From Treponema socranskii subsp. buccale (GTDB taxonomy: Bacteria; Spirochaetota; Spirochaetia; Treponematales; Treponemataceae), in NCBI RefSeq assembly GCF_024181585.1, contig NZ_CP054258.1, positions 372,001 to 436,000 of the forward strand: a stretch of 64,000 nt of DNA, written 5' to 3'. The translations under genes were made by a program, and so were the position numbers. A model generated the notes under the pieces. The model had not been told where the DNA came from, did no database searches, and worked only from the letters and a program-made list of their open reading frames with translations. Shown piece by piece: positions 18,082 through 25,594 of the stretch; the stretch's first letter is position 1, and each line of letters begins with the position of its first letter.

Positions 18082-19659
18082 ATTTGCCTTTACATTTATT
18101 ATCGTATAATTTTTCATAATCTCAAAGAAAATTGCCCAGTTCGGAAGCTGTCGTTCGAGCAGATCTATACCGTCTCTGTTCCGCGACGACATCATAAGTA
18201 TTTTAAGGTTTGAAATGATTTCACTGTTCGCTTTTTTCGCGTCGGCAAGCAATTCGTTTATTTGGATGTATACGGTTTGCAGATGTTGTATTTCTTCCTG
18301 TATAATTTTTTGCGCATTCGCATTGATCGCCGAGACCATCGTTTCAAGCTTCGAATAAAAATCGCTGTCTTTGTGACTGTCGATGATATAACTTTCGAGT
18401 ATGGCGGTGTCGAACATTTTCCCGCGCGAAAAAAGATTTTCGAACGCTTTGATTCTGCTGCGGCTTTCACCCGAGGCATACACGCTGCTTGAAAATTCCG
18501 ATTTGTACGTTTGATTGTTAAAAAAACCTTCAATGATGATATTGTTCAAAAGCGCTTGTATCGGCTGGGTGAGATATTGCTGCAAAAAAGTCTTGAGGAT
18601 TTGCAGCGGCGTGATCCACGTAAATGCGAATGCGGTATTTGCACGGAGTTTTTCATTCGTACTTGCATCATAGCCCGCAATCGTCGCAAGCGGCGAACCG
18701 TTAAAGAGTTTTGAAAGTTCGCTCGAAAGCCGCTCGTCTTTGAGTTCCGCTTTGATCCGCTGTTCATCCGCCTGATACTGCTGTTGGAGCCACGTTGCAA
18801 AATTTTTTCTTGCCGATTCATGATATTCGACCGACGAGGGGTTGTACTCCGCGTTTTCTTTGTATATGCGGATGAGCGCCTGCAAGCGCGGCGGTGTGAG
18901 TACGCGCGTTATGATGTATGCGATCTTTTTTACGTTTTCGGTATACGTTTCCGTTCGGGATGCGGAAAGAGAGCCGTTGTTTTTCAGCTGTGCGAGCGCG
19001 ATGACGGCTTGCACGACGGCAGTCGAAATCTGCAACCCTTCGATTTGAAAATATAAATCTTCGATCGCGTTTCCGATCCGTGTAAGCGGCACTTCCTGAT
19101 ATACCGGTTTGTACGACATATTGATTGTCGTAAAATTCGCATCGAAAGGATGGATGATTGCGGCGAAATTGAAACGGCATAAGTCGACGAGCTGATGCAA
19201 CGATATCAATTCTTTGTCGATGTTTTTAAATGAATCGCCGTTGAGCGCGTTTATTATTTTTTCAAGCGTGTGCCGTTGGCGCTCGAATTCGCGATCCTGA
19301 TCGGCTCCCGCTGCCGCCGCGGCTTTTTTTCTGTTTGCATACGAAAGCGATTTTACCGCTTCCTGATCTTCGGGCGTAAAACCGGTCAGTACGAGTTGGG
19401 CTTCAAAGCGTCGCTGCTTCGGGATGTCGGAACCGCCGATCGTTCCGGCAAACAATTCGTTGAGCGGATACGTGTTTACGTACAGAATGCGCACGGCTTC
19501 GGCAAAGTTCGGCAAAATACGTCCGTTCCGGTACAGGGCGGGCTGTGCGGAAATGATTTCGCTTTCGAGCTTTTTTTTCTGCAGGCGCTGCTGCACTTCG
19601 GGGGAATCTTTATGAAATATCGATTCGAAAAAAACGACGATCGCGCGGAATAAACTCAT
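18079..19659 (-). CDS. DUF5312-like spirochaetal protein
   Basis: 526 aa, no signal peptide and no clear membrane segment, rich in charged helices (QQRLQKKKLESEII, KKAAAAAGADQDREFERQRHTLEKIIN) and a long C-terminal coiled-coil-like region. It resembles the treponemal DUF5312 family as I remember it; function unknown. Upstream, TTGCAA-16-TACAAT ends 7 nt before the ATG and there is no Shine-Dalgarno, so the mRNA is probably leaderless. Its last codons and stop coincide with the end of the 225-bp tandem repeat, so the C-terminus may have been altered by repeat expansion. Confidence 0.7.
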   Translation of the reverse strand: MSLFRAIVVFFESIFHKDSPEVQQRLQKKKLESEIISAQPALYRNGRILPNFAEAVRILYVNTYPLNELFAGTIGGSDIPKQRRFEAQLVLTGFTPEDQEAVKSLSYANRKKAAAAAGADQDREFERQRHTLEKIINALNGDSFKNIDKELISLHQLVDLCRFNFAAIIHPFDANFTTINMSYKPVYQEVPLTRIGNAIEDLYFQIEGLQISTAVVQAVIALAQLKNNGSLSASRTETYTENVKKIAYIITRVLTPPRLQALIRIYKENAEYNPSSVEYHESARKNFATWLQQQYQADEQRIKAELKDERLSSELSKLFNGSPLATIAGYDASTNEKLRANTAFAFTWITPLQILKTFLQQYLTQPIQALLNNIIIEGFFNNQTYKSEFSSSVYASGESRSRIKAFENLFSRGKMFDTAILESYIIDSHKDSDFYSKLETMVSAINANAQKIIQEEIQHLQTVYIQINELLADAKKANSEIISNLKILMMSSRNRDGIDLLERQLPNWAIFFEIMKNYTIINVKAN

Positions 19660-19666
19660 GTATACT

Positions 19667-19694
19667 ATTGTAATTCATTTTAGTGTTTTTGCAA
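19667..19694 (-). promoter_or_regulatory. Promoter placing transcription start at the DUF5312-like start codon
   Basis: On the minus strand: TTGCAA (19694-19689), 16-nt spacer, TACAAT (19672-19667), 7 nt, ATG 19659. No ribosome binding site. Confidence 0.6.
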
Positions 19695-19697
19695 GAG

Positions 19698-20500
19698 CTT
19701 GAGAATTCCGAGCAGTGCGCAGGAATTCTCAAGCGTCTCCGATAAAAGAAAAACGCGTCAAGCGTTTTTCACCTCCAGACTTCCTCTTAAGATTCCGAGC
19801 AATGCGCAGGAATCCTCATGCGTCTCCTATAAAAGAAAAACGCGTCAGCGTTTTTCAACTCCAGACTTCCTATAAGATTGCGAGCAGTGTCCGTTCGGGA
19901 TACATCCGTGTATCCCGAACTACCGCATTTTGCATTGCAAAATGCGCGGTTGTAGTGCAAGGTAACGACACGGCATCCCTGCCGTGCGTCGCAGGAATTC
20001 TCAAGCGTCTCCGATAAAAGAAAAACGCGTCAAGCGTTTTTCAACTCCAGACTTCCTATAAGATTGCGAGCAGTGCGGGACTTGCAACGAGCGCGGAGCG
20101 CGAAGTTCCCCGCGCCACTTGCAACGAGCGCGGAGCGCGAAGTTCCCCGCGCAGCAATCGCCGAGCGTCTCCGATAAAAGGAAAACGCGTCAAGCGTTTT
20201 TCAACTCTAGACTTCCTATAAGATTGCGAGCAGTGTCCGTTCGGGATACATCCGTGTATCCCGAACTACCGCATTTTGCATTGCAAAATGCGCGGTTGTA
20301 GTGCAACATATCGGCACGGCATCCCTGCCGTGATTGAATGAAGAAAAATTTCCTGAGCAGGAATCGCCGAGCGTCTCCAATCACAAAGCGCACCGTAAAC
20401 GCCGCGCTTTGTGTCCTCATAAGGAATCGCAGTCGGCTTTCGCGGTACATCCGTTTATTTTCATAAAAAAACGCGTAATTTATAGCTTTGTAAACGATAT
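19698..20500. repeat. Palindromic repeat array 1
   Basis: Several copies of one module occur: a hairpin with loop GAGCARTGCGCA, then GCGTCTCC.ATAAAAG, a terminator-like hairpin AAAAACGCG.C..GCGTTTTT, and ACTCCAGACTTCC. The first hairpin has 12-bp arms CTTGAGAATTCC (19698-19709) and GGAATTCTCAAG (19722-19733); the second is GATTCC/GGAATC (19791-19814). Other copies carry inserts in the loop: TTCGGGATAC/GTATCCCGAA and CATTTTGCA/TGCAAAATG hairpins (two times), and a doubled GAGCGCGGAGCGCGAAGTTC block at 20080-20155. No gene is visible. Confidence 0.8.
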
Positions 20501-20551
20501 ATAGGTCAGCGGCTTCCTTGCCGCGCTATCTCAACAATCGAAGGTGCAACT

Positions 20552-21418
20552 ATGGAATATACCCATAAACCCGTCGAAGAACTCACCTTTACCGACGACT
20601 TTATGTTCGGCACGGTCATGAAAAATAAAGTTATATGCAAAGGTGTATTGGAGCGCCTTTTGCACATCAAAGTCGGTAAAATCGAATATCCCTCCCTGCA
20701 AAAAACGATCACTCCGTTTTACGAAAGTAAGGGCATACGCCTCGACGTCTATGTCTCCGACCCCGATCGCATCTTCGATATAGAAATACAAACGTCGATA
20801 CCGCCCTCTCTTCCCAAACGCACGCGTTATTACCAAAGCCTTATGGATGTCGATAACCTCTTGAGAGGACAAAGCTACGCCGAACTGAAAGAGAGCTGCG
20901 TCATCTTTATCTGTACGCAGGATCCCTTCGGTAGAGGTTTGCCTGTCTATGAGTTTCGTAATATCTGTACCGCCGACGATATGCTTTTTCTTGATGACAA
21001 AAGCGCTAAGGTGTTTTATAATGTGGGTGCCTACGATAAAGAGGATGAGCCTGAATTGAGCGCTTTGTTGGAGTATCTTTGCGAGAGGCGGGCGACGAGC
21101 GGTTTTACACAGCACATCGATGAGCTTGTCGAAAAAGCGAAACGGAACGAAAAGTTCAGGAGCTGGTATATGTCGTTGAATATACGGGAAGATGATTTAC
21201 GCAGAGAGGGTTTACAGCTGGGTGAAAAGATCGGCTTTGAGCGGGGAATACGCAAAGGCAGAAAAGACGGACTCTTACAAGGCCGACGCGACGGTGTCGC
21301 TGCGGGAGCGTATCAAAAAGCACGAGAAACGGCAAAGCTGATGGCTGAACGCAAGTACCCGCTATCTGAGATTCTCCTTATGACCGGCCTCTCGGAAGCG
21401 GAAATTAAAAAACTGTAG
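20552..21418 (+). CDS. Rpn-family PD-(D/E)XK nuclease / putative transposase
   Basis: 288 aa, the family's usual length. The nuclease core is visible as GIRLDVYV (D65), then DIEIQ (E78, Q80), the D...ExQ signature of PDDEXK_2 proteins, followed by [20 protein letters not shown]. The C-terminus is charged, with a run of G-x-x-x-G spaced repeats ([29 protein letters not shown]), as in many Rpn proteins. Family members promote RecA-independent recombination and cut DNA. GAAGGTG precedes the ATG. It lies right after repeat array 1, so it may act on or spread with such repeats; this is inference. Confidence 0.9.
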   Translation: MEYTHKPVEELTFTDDFMFGTVMKNKVICKGVLERLLHIKVGKIEYPSLQKTITPFYESKGIRLDVYVSDPDRIFDIEIQTSIPPSLPKRTRYYQSLMDVDNLLRGQSYAELKESCVIFICTQDPFGRGLPVYEFRNICTADDMLFLDDKSAKVFYNVGAYDKEDEPELSALLEYLCERRATSGFTQHIDELVEKAKRNEKFRSWYMSLNIREDDLRREGLQLGEKIGFERGIRKGRKDGLLQGRRDGVAAGAYQKARETAKLMAERKYPLSEILLMTGLSEAEIKKL

Positions 21419-21556
21419 TAATTATTTGCTTTTCAAAAAACTTGACATTCAGATTTTTTAGGTAAAAATTGATTTCCGTGGGGTTTGCCGACGGTTTTAC
21501 TCCGTTTCGCTTACGGCTTTAGTCCGTCCGTAAAAAATCGGCTGTACTTTCGGTCT

Positions 21557-22549
21557 TTATCCTCGCAGTCCCGAAAGTATCGCACGGTAGTCGGCTTCGC
21601 TCGACGCGTGAACGAGTTTCGCTCTCAGCTCCGCGCCGCCGGGGATGCCTTTCGTATACGCGCAAAATCGTTTTCGCATTTCTTTGCATGCGTTCGCTTC
21701 ACCTGCATCTTCGATGAGGAGTTTAAGTTCGCGGAAACCCGCATCGATGCGCGCTCTGATGCCGACGTCTTCATAGCTTCCGGTCGTGAGGAGCGCTTTT
21801 GTCTTTGTGAAGATAAACGGATTTCCCATCGCACCGCGCGCAAACATCACCGCATCGCAGCCTGTCGCTTCGAACATCGCTCGTGCGTCTTCCGGAGAAA
21901 AGAGATCGCCCGAGCCGAAAACGCCGACGCGGCCGGACACGAATGAAACGAGCTCGGTGAGCGCATTCCAATCGGCTTTGCCTTCGTAGCCCTGAGCTCT
22001 CGTCCGCGGGTGCATCGTAATCGCTTTGACGCCTGCCGAAAGAACCGCGTCCGCCGCTTCTTTCCACGTGATCGTTTTATCGTCCCAGCCGGAGCGGATC
22101 TTTACGGTGACGGGAACGGGCCGTTTTGCATGTTCGAGTGCGCGGACGGCCGCTTGTACGACGGCATATAATTTCTCGGGGTTTTTCGTGAGCGCGGCTC
22201 CGGCTCCGGTTTTTACGATTTTCGGAACGGGGCAGCCGCAGTTTATGTCGATGCATGCGCAGTCGGTTTTTTCTGCGACGAGGGCGGCCGCCTTTGCGAT
22301 GACGTCCGGATTGCCGCCGAAGATTTGTACAGCATACGCCGTTTCATTTTCAGCTTTTCGCAAAAGGCGTTCGGTTTTATCGTTGTCTCGGACGAGCGCT
22401 TCGGCGGATACCATTTCGGTATATGTGAACGAAGCGCCGCAGTCGATGCAGATCGAACGGAACGAGCGGTCGCTGTATCCGGCTACGGGTGCGAGGAATA
22501 TATTTCCGCCGAGCGTCAGAGAACCGATCGCAACGGGATGATACGGCAT
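21557..22549 (-). CDS. dus: tRNA-dihydrouridine synthase (DusB-like)
   Basis: 330 aa. The enzyme reduces uridines in tRNA with FMN and NADPH. Motifs are LAPVAGYSDRSFRSICIDCGA at the N-terminus, the catalytic cysteine region DINCGCPVPKIVKTGAGAALTK, VKIRSGWDD, HPRTRAQGYEGKADW (FMN contacts) and GSGDLFSPEDA, then ARGAMGNPFIF. Its ATG overlaps the stop of tatD by one base (TAATG), so the two are coupled. The order and one-strand arrangement make tatD-dus an operon driven from the multi-hairpin element upstream of tatD. Confidence 0.95.
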   Translation of the reverse strand: MPYHPVAIGSLTLGGNIFLAPVAGYSDRSFRSICIDCGASFTYTEMVSAEALVRDNDKTERLLRKAENETAYAVQIFGGNPDVIAKAAALVAEKTDCACIDINCGCPVPKIVKTGAGAALTKNPEKLYAVVQAAVRALEHAKRPVPVTVKIRSGWDDKTITWKEAADAVLSAGVKAITMHPRTRAQGYEGKADWNALTELVSFVSGRVGVFGSGDLFSPEDARAMFEATGCDAVMFARGAMGNPFIFTKTKALLTTGSYEDVGIRARIDAGFRELKLLIEDAGEANACKEMRKRFCAYTKGIPGGAELRAKLVHASSEADYRAILSGLRG

Positions 22550-23331
22550 TATTCGGGAAGGTTAAACGCTTTGCAGCTGTTTTTCCAAAGCTGAGCGGCG
22601 AGCTGTTCGATATCCGTTTCGAGCAGGTCTGAAAGGAAATGCGCCGTCGACGTGATGTATGCCGGCATCGTACGCTTTTTTTCGCGGAATTCGGCCGGAA
22701 TCATAAAGGGACTTTCCGTTTCGATGAGGATCCTGTCAACGGGTACGTTGAGCGCCGTTTCGTGGAGGTTGCGCGCATTGCGGTACGTTAAATTTCCCGC
22801 GAACGAAAACCACACGTTCATGCCCGCGTCGAGACAGCGCTTTGCGTAGTCGGCGTCTTCCGAATAGCAGTGGAAAATCGCACCCGCCTGCGGAATGCGT
22901 TCGGAAAGTACGTCGAATATGTCTTTACCCGCGTCGCGGTTGTGGATGATAACCGGCAGGTTGTGCTTTTGTGCGATTTCGAGCTGCGTGATAAACAATT
23001 CGATTTGCGAGCGCTTGTCGCCGAATTGCTTGTAGTAATCGAGTCCCGTTTCGCCGACGGCGACGACGTTCGGTAATTTGAGATTTTCTTCGATTGCAGT
23101 TACGTAGTCTTTGCCCGGATTCGTCACTTCGGACGGAGCGACTCCGACCGCATGGTAGATGCCGTTTACCGCTTTCAGCGTATTGTACACGCGCTTAAAA
23201 TCGAGGAGACTGTTGTTGATGGATATGATGCGGGCAACGCCGGCTTGTTTTGCCTGTTGAATGACGCGGAGCTGCTCAATAGGGTCGTCATAGATCAGCC
23301 CGATGTGGGCGTGAGTATCAAAAAATTGCAT
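22549..23331 (-). CDS. TatD-family metal-dependent hydrolase
   Basis: 260 aa. The N-terminal FFDTHAHIGL supplies the first two metal-binding histidines; then GETGLDYYKQFGDKRSQ, PVIIHNRDAGKDIFDVL and HCYSEDAD follow, with TESPFMIP carrying the last aspartate-type region (here ETESP). These are hallmarks of TatD enzymes, linked to DNA end processing and D-aminoacyl-tRNA hydrolysis. The start has AGGAGAAATGCC before the ATG. It is the first gene of the tatD-dus pair. A second, more divergent TatD family member is at 58402. Confidence 0.92.
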   Translation of the reverse strand: MQFFDTHAHIGLIYDDPIEQLRVIQQAKQAGVARIISINNSLLDFKRVYNTLKAVNGIYHAVGVAPSEVTNPGKDYVTAIEENLKLPNVVAVGETGLDYYKQFGDKRSQIELFITQLEIAQKHNLPVIIHNRDAGKDIFDVLSERIPQAGAIFHCYSEDADYAKRCLDAGMNVWFSFAGNLTYRNARNLHETALNVPVDRILIETESPFMIPAEFREKKRTMPAYITSTAHFLSDLLETDIEQLAAQLWKNSCKAFNLPE

Positions 23332-23342
23332 GGCATTTCTCC

Positions 23343-23637
23343 TATAAAAACTTTTGCAGGAAGTTGCAACTTCCGAAAAAGTTTTTAGTCATGCGCGCGA
23401 GCGCATACGTTCAATAATCGAGTTTGCGAAAACACACTGTATCGTATTCATTTGATTTTCATGAAAATGATATGTGTATATATCTTCCGCAAACATCCGC
23501 GCAAACTCGAGATAAGAACGCTGCGATTTCGAGCAATGCACAGAAATCGCGAGTGTCTCCCATAAAAGAAAAACGCTTTGGCGTTTTTCGGCTTTAGACT
23601 CCAGCGACGGCGATATTTCAGACGGCGCTTTTTATCA
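23343..23637 (-). promoter_or_regulatory. Multi-hairpin 5' element ahead of tatD (copy 2)
   Basis: Read on the minus strand it repeats the layout of copy 1 (2578-2790). TCGAGTTTGC/GCAAACTCGA occurs at 23510-23501 and 23427-23418. The GC hairpin is at 23406-23391 and the 41-nt hairpin at 23386-23346, where the inner loop base differs (GGAAGTTGCAACTTCC). The ribosome binding site of tatD follows directly. The left part is split by an inserted unit of the dispersed repeat (about 23518-23609). A further, related hairpin with arms CTTTCGAAA/TTTCGAAAG lies at 23655-23681. Confidence 0.7.
23518..23609 (+). repeat. Single dispersed repeat unit nested in the tatD 5' element
   Basis: The stem GCGATTTC/GAAATCGC (23523-23550) encloses GAGCAATGCACA, then GAGTGTCTCCCATAAAAG, the hairpin AAAAACGCTTTGGCGTTTTT and AGACTCC. 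It is absent from the matching place in copy 1 near 2610. From 23690 to 23861 I see no gene. Confidence 0.75.
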
Positions 23638-23861
23638 TTTCTCCCATAAATAAAAACTTTCGAAAGACGTATGTTTTCGAAAGTACACGCAGCGAATCGG
23701 AAATATACCGATGTTATTGTTTCTATAAAGATACCACAGCTTTTGCGTGAAGTCAAACGATTTTTACGTGTGATTTTTCCGGTCGGCCTGACAGATGCGC
23801 CGCGTTTACGTTTTTCCCTTTTATCCGCCGTTTACGCGGGAAATTGCTTCGGTTTTCCGAT

Positions 23862-24179
23862 TCACTTTTCCAAGAGAGAGGCGAGCTGCCTGGCATATTT
23901 TTTTACCGCTTTTCGTCCGAGCGGCGTCGCACTGTACATCGTTACGGGTTTTCGGTTTACGAAACGTTTTTCCACCGTCAGATAACCGGCGTTTTCCAAT
24001 TTTTTGCAGTGGGCGGTGAGGTTACCGTCGGTCGCATGTACCGTATCGCGCAGCACGGTAAATTCGATTTTTTCACAGCCGAGCAATACGGACATAACCG
24101 CAAGACGCAGACGGGAAGACAGCTGTTCGTCGAGCAGACGGTGATCGAAAAAATCGACTTGGCGATCAGCACCGGTCAT
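23862..24179 (-). CDS. Winged-helix transcriptional regulator
   Basis: 105 aa from ATG 24179; the open frame continues upstream but that part overlaps the preceding gene. The segment RLRLAVMSVLLGCEKIEFTVLRDTVHATDGNLTAHCKKLENAGYLTVEKRFVNRKPVTMYSATPLGRKA is a full winged helix of the ArsR/MarR-like type used by small stand-alone regulators (recognition helix near GNLTAHCKKLE, wing near KPVTMYS). It overlaps the upstream membrane protein gene by 14 bp, so the two are coupled. It probably represses its own pair; ligand unknown. Confidence 0.85.
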   Translation of the reverse strand: MTGADRQVDFFDHRLLDEQLSSRLRLAVMSVLLGCEKIEFTVLRDTVHATDGNLTAHCKKLENAGYLTVEKRFVNRKPVTMYSATPLGRKAVKKYARQLASLLEK

Positions 24180-24774
24180 CGGCAGACTTCTTTTTCCGCA
24201 TGATGATGAGTGCGGTAAGGGCGGGAATTGCGAGCAAAACGAAAGTTGCCGCACTTATGATAAGCGGGGCCGTGTACGGCTCGACAAAGAGACAGGGCAG
24301 GGCGGACAAAAGCCAGAAAACGCCTTCGGCGTACATTATAATCCTCGCTCTCTTTTGTACGATGGCGCCGCTCGTAACGCATCCGATTGCGATCAATATG
24401 CCGATGATAAAAAACGCGGCGGAAAAATCGATTTTGCCGAAAAACGACAGTACGGAATTCAATACGATGACGAAGCCGATGCTGCCCCATAAAGCGGCAA
24501 AGATGCGGTCGCTTGCTCTTTGTATTTTTTCTTCGCGTTTTCGGCGGAAATACAAAGGTAAAAAAATCTGGCAAAATCCTATGACGAAAAGCCAAATGAG
24601 CCACACGTATTTTCCCAAACCGAAAAAAAGAAAACAATATGTCGCCGCCGTTCCCGAGGGAATTGCAATGCCGTATACCGAAAACGGCACGAGCATCGAT
24701 TCGAAACCCGCTTCGGCGTCTTCGGCCAATGCCTCGATTAAAGACAGTTGTTCTTTTATCTCTTCGTCGTTCAT
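24166..24774 (-). CDS. Multi-pass membrane protein paired with a winged-helix regulator
   Basis: 202 aa from ATG 24774; AAGGG lies upstream, and the longer frame to 24825 is less likely. A charged N-terminus (MNDEEIKEQLSLIEALAEDAEAG) is followed by about six hydrophobic helices (around residues 30-50, 55-75, 90-110, 115-135, 143-160, 165-185). Pairs of a small cytoplasmic regulator and a membrane protein like this are common in anaerobes, but I do not recognise the family. It is followed by the regulator with a 14-bp overlap. Confidence 0.75.
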   Translation of the reverse strand: MNDEEIKEQLSLIEALAEDAEAGFESMLVPFSVYGIAIPSGTAATYCFLFFGLGKYVWLIWLFVIGFCQIFLPLYFRRKREEKIQRASDRIFAALWGSIGFVIVLNSVLSFFGKIDFSAAFFIIGILIAIGCVTSGAIVQKRARIIMYAEGVFWLLSALPCLFVEPYTAPLIISAATFVLLAIPALTALIIMRKKKSADDRC

Positions 24775-24889
24775 GGTACAAACCCTTATAAAAACAACAT
24801 ACCCCGATGCTTTGCACCGAAGCATGTTTGTAAAAACAGCGGTACCGATCGATTCGAATTGACCGGTACCGCGTGTATGTGAATCCGTT

Positions 24890-25387
24890 TCAGTGTAACA
24901 TCGGGACGGTGTAGCGCATGCCGGCTTTCGCGTGAAAACCGAATCCGCCGCCGCCGATTTCGGTAAAGCAGCTGAAACCGGACGGCCGTTCGGTCATGAA
25001 AAATTCAAAACCGAAAAATCCCTGACCCATTATAGTAACCGTATGCTCTTCGCCCGGCAGAAGAAGAGCTGCCGCACCGCCGCCGCCGTACAAGCGAATA
25101 TTTGCCGTTTTCATCAGATGGCCGCTCATCAGCGAAAGGTCGACGACCGGATATCCGTAGATGTGCTGCCTGCTCGGAAAATAATATTCCCCGTTTATTC
25201 GGAACGCGAATGAATTGTAAAAAAACCACGGAGACGTGACGGATGTCGATAATGCGAAATCGTTTTTGAGACCGGCAAGCGCAAAATCGAATCCTATACC
25301 GGTTTCCTTTTTTTCTCCGCTTTCTTTTGCAAAGGTGCAGAGCGAAACCGTACACAACAGGCATACGCCGCATAAAATCTTTTTCAT
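24890..25387 (-). CDS. Small secreted beta-barrel-like envelope protein
   Basis: 165 aa. The start at 25387 has AGGAAGG at good spacing; the longer frame to 25438 is unlikely. The signal peptide is MKKILCGVCLLCTVSLCTFAK. The mature protein is glycine- and aromatic-rich with alternating beta segments (FDFALAGLKNDFALSTSVTSPWFFYNSFAFRINGEYYFP) and ends MRYTVPMLH, without the terminal aromatic typical of exported barrels. It could be a small outer-membrane protein. Function unknown; it stands alone on its transcript as far as can be seen. Confidence 0.65.
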   Translation of the reverse strand: MKKILCGVCLLCTVSLCTFAKESGEKKETGIGFDFALAGLKNDFALSTSVTSPWFFYNSFAFRINGEYYFPSRQHIYGYPVVDLSLMSGHLMKTANIRLYGGGGAAALLLPGEEHTVTIMGQGFFGFEFFMTERPSGFSCFTEIGGGGFGFHAKAGMRYTVPMLH

Positions 25388-25594
25388 AAATACCTTCCTC
25401 TTCGCTTGAAAAAATTTTATTGTCGAAGATACGGTCAAAGCTGCAGTCTTTTATATCGTATTTTCGATTTCAGGGATAGTATAGCTTGTCTACTTTATTT
25501 TGTAAAGTGCTTTATAAATATATTTTGATGATACGGATAAAAGGCGAAAGCGTATCGCTTCGGTTTGAATATTGAGTTTTGAAAGTATTTCCGA

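Noticed and set aside
17170-18119. Several plus-strand open frames in the tandem array
   Set aside because: They repeat the same peptide in different frames and arise from the 225-bp unit; no start signals.
19715-20450. Short open frames in repeat array 1
   Set aside because: They read through palindromes on both strands, share peptides with arrays 2 and 3, and lack ribosome binding sites.
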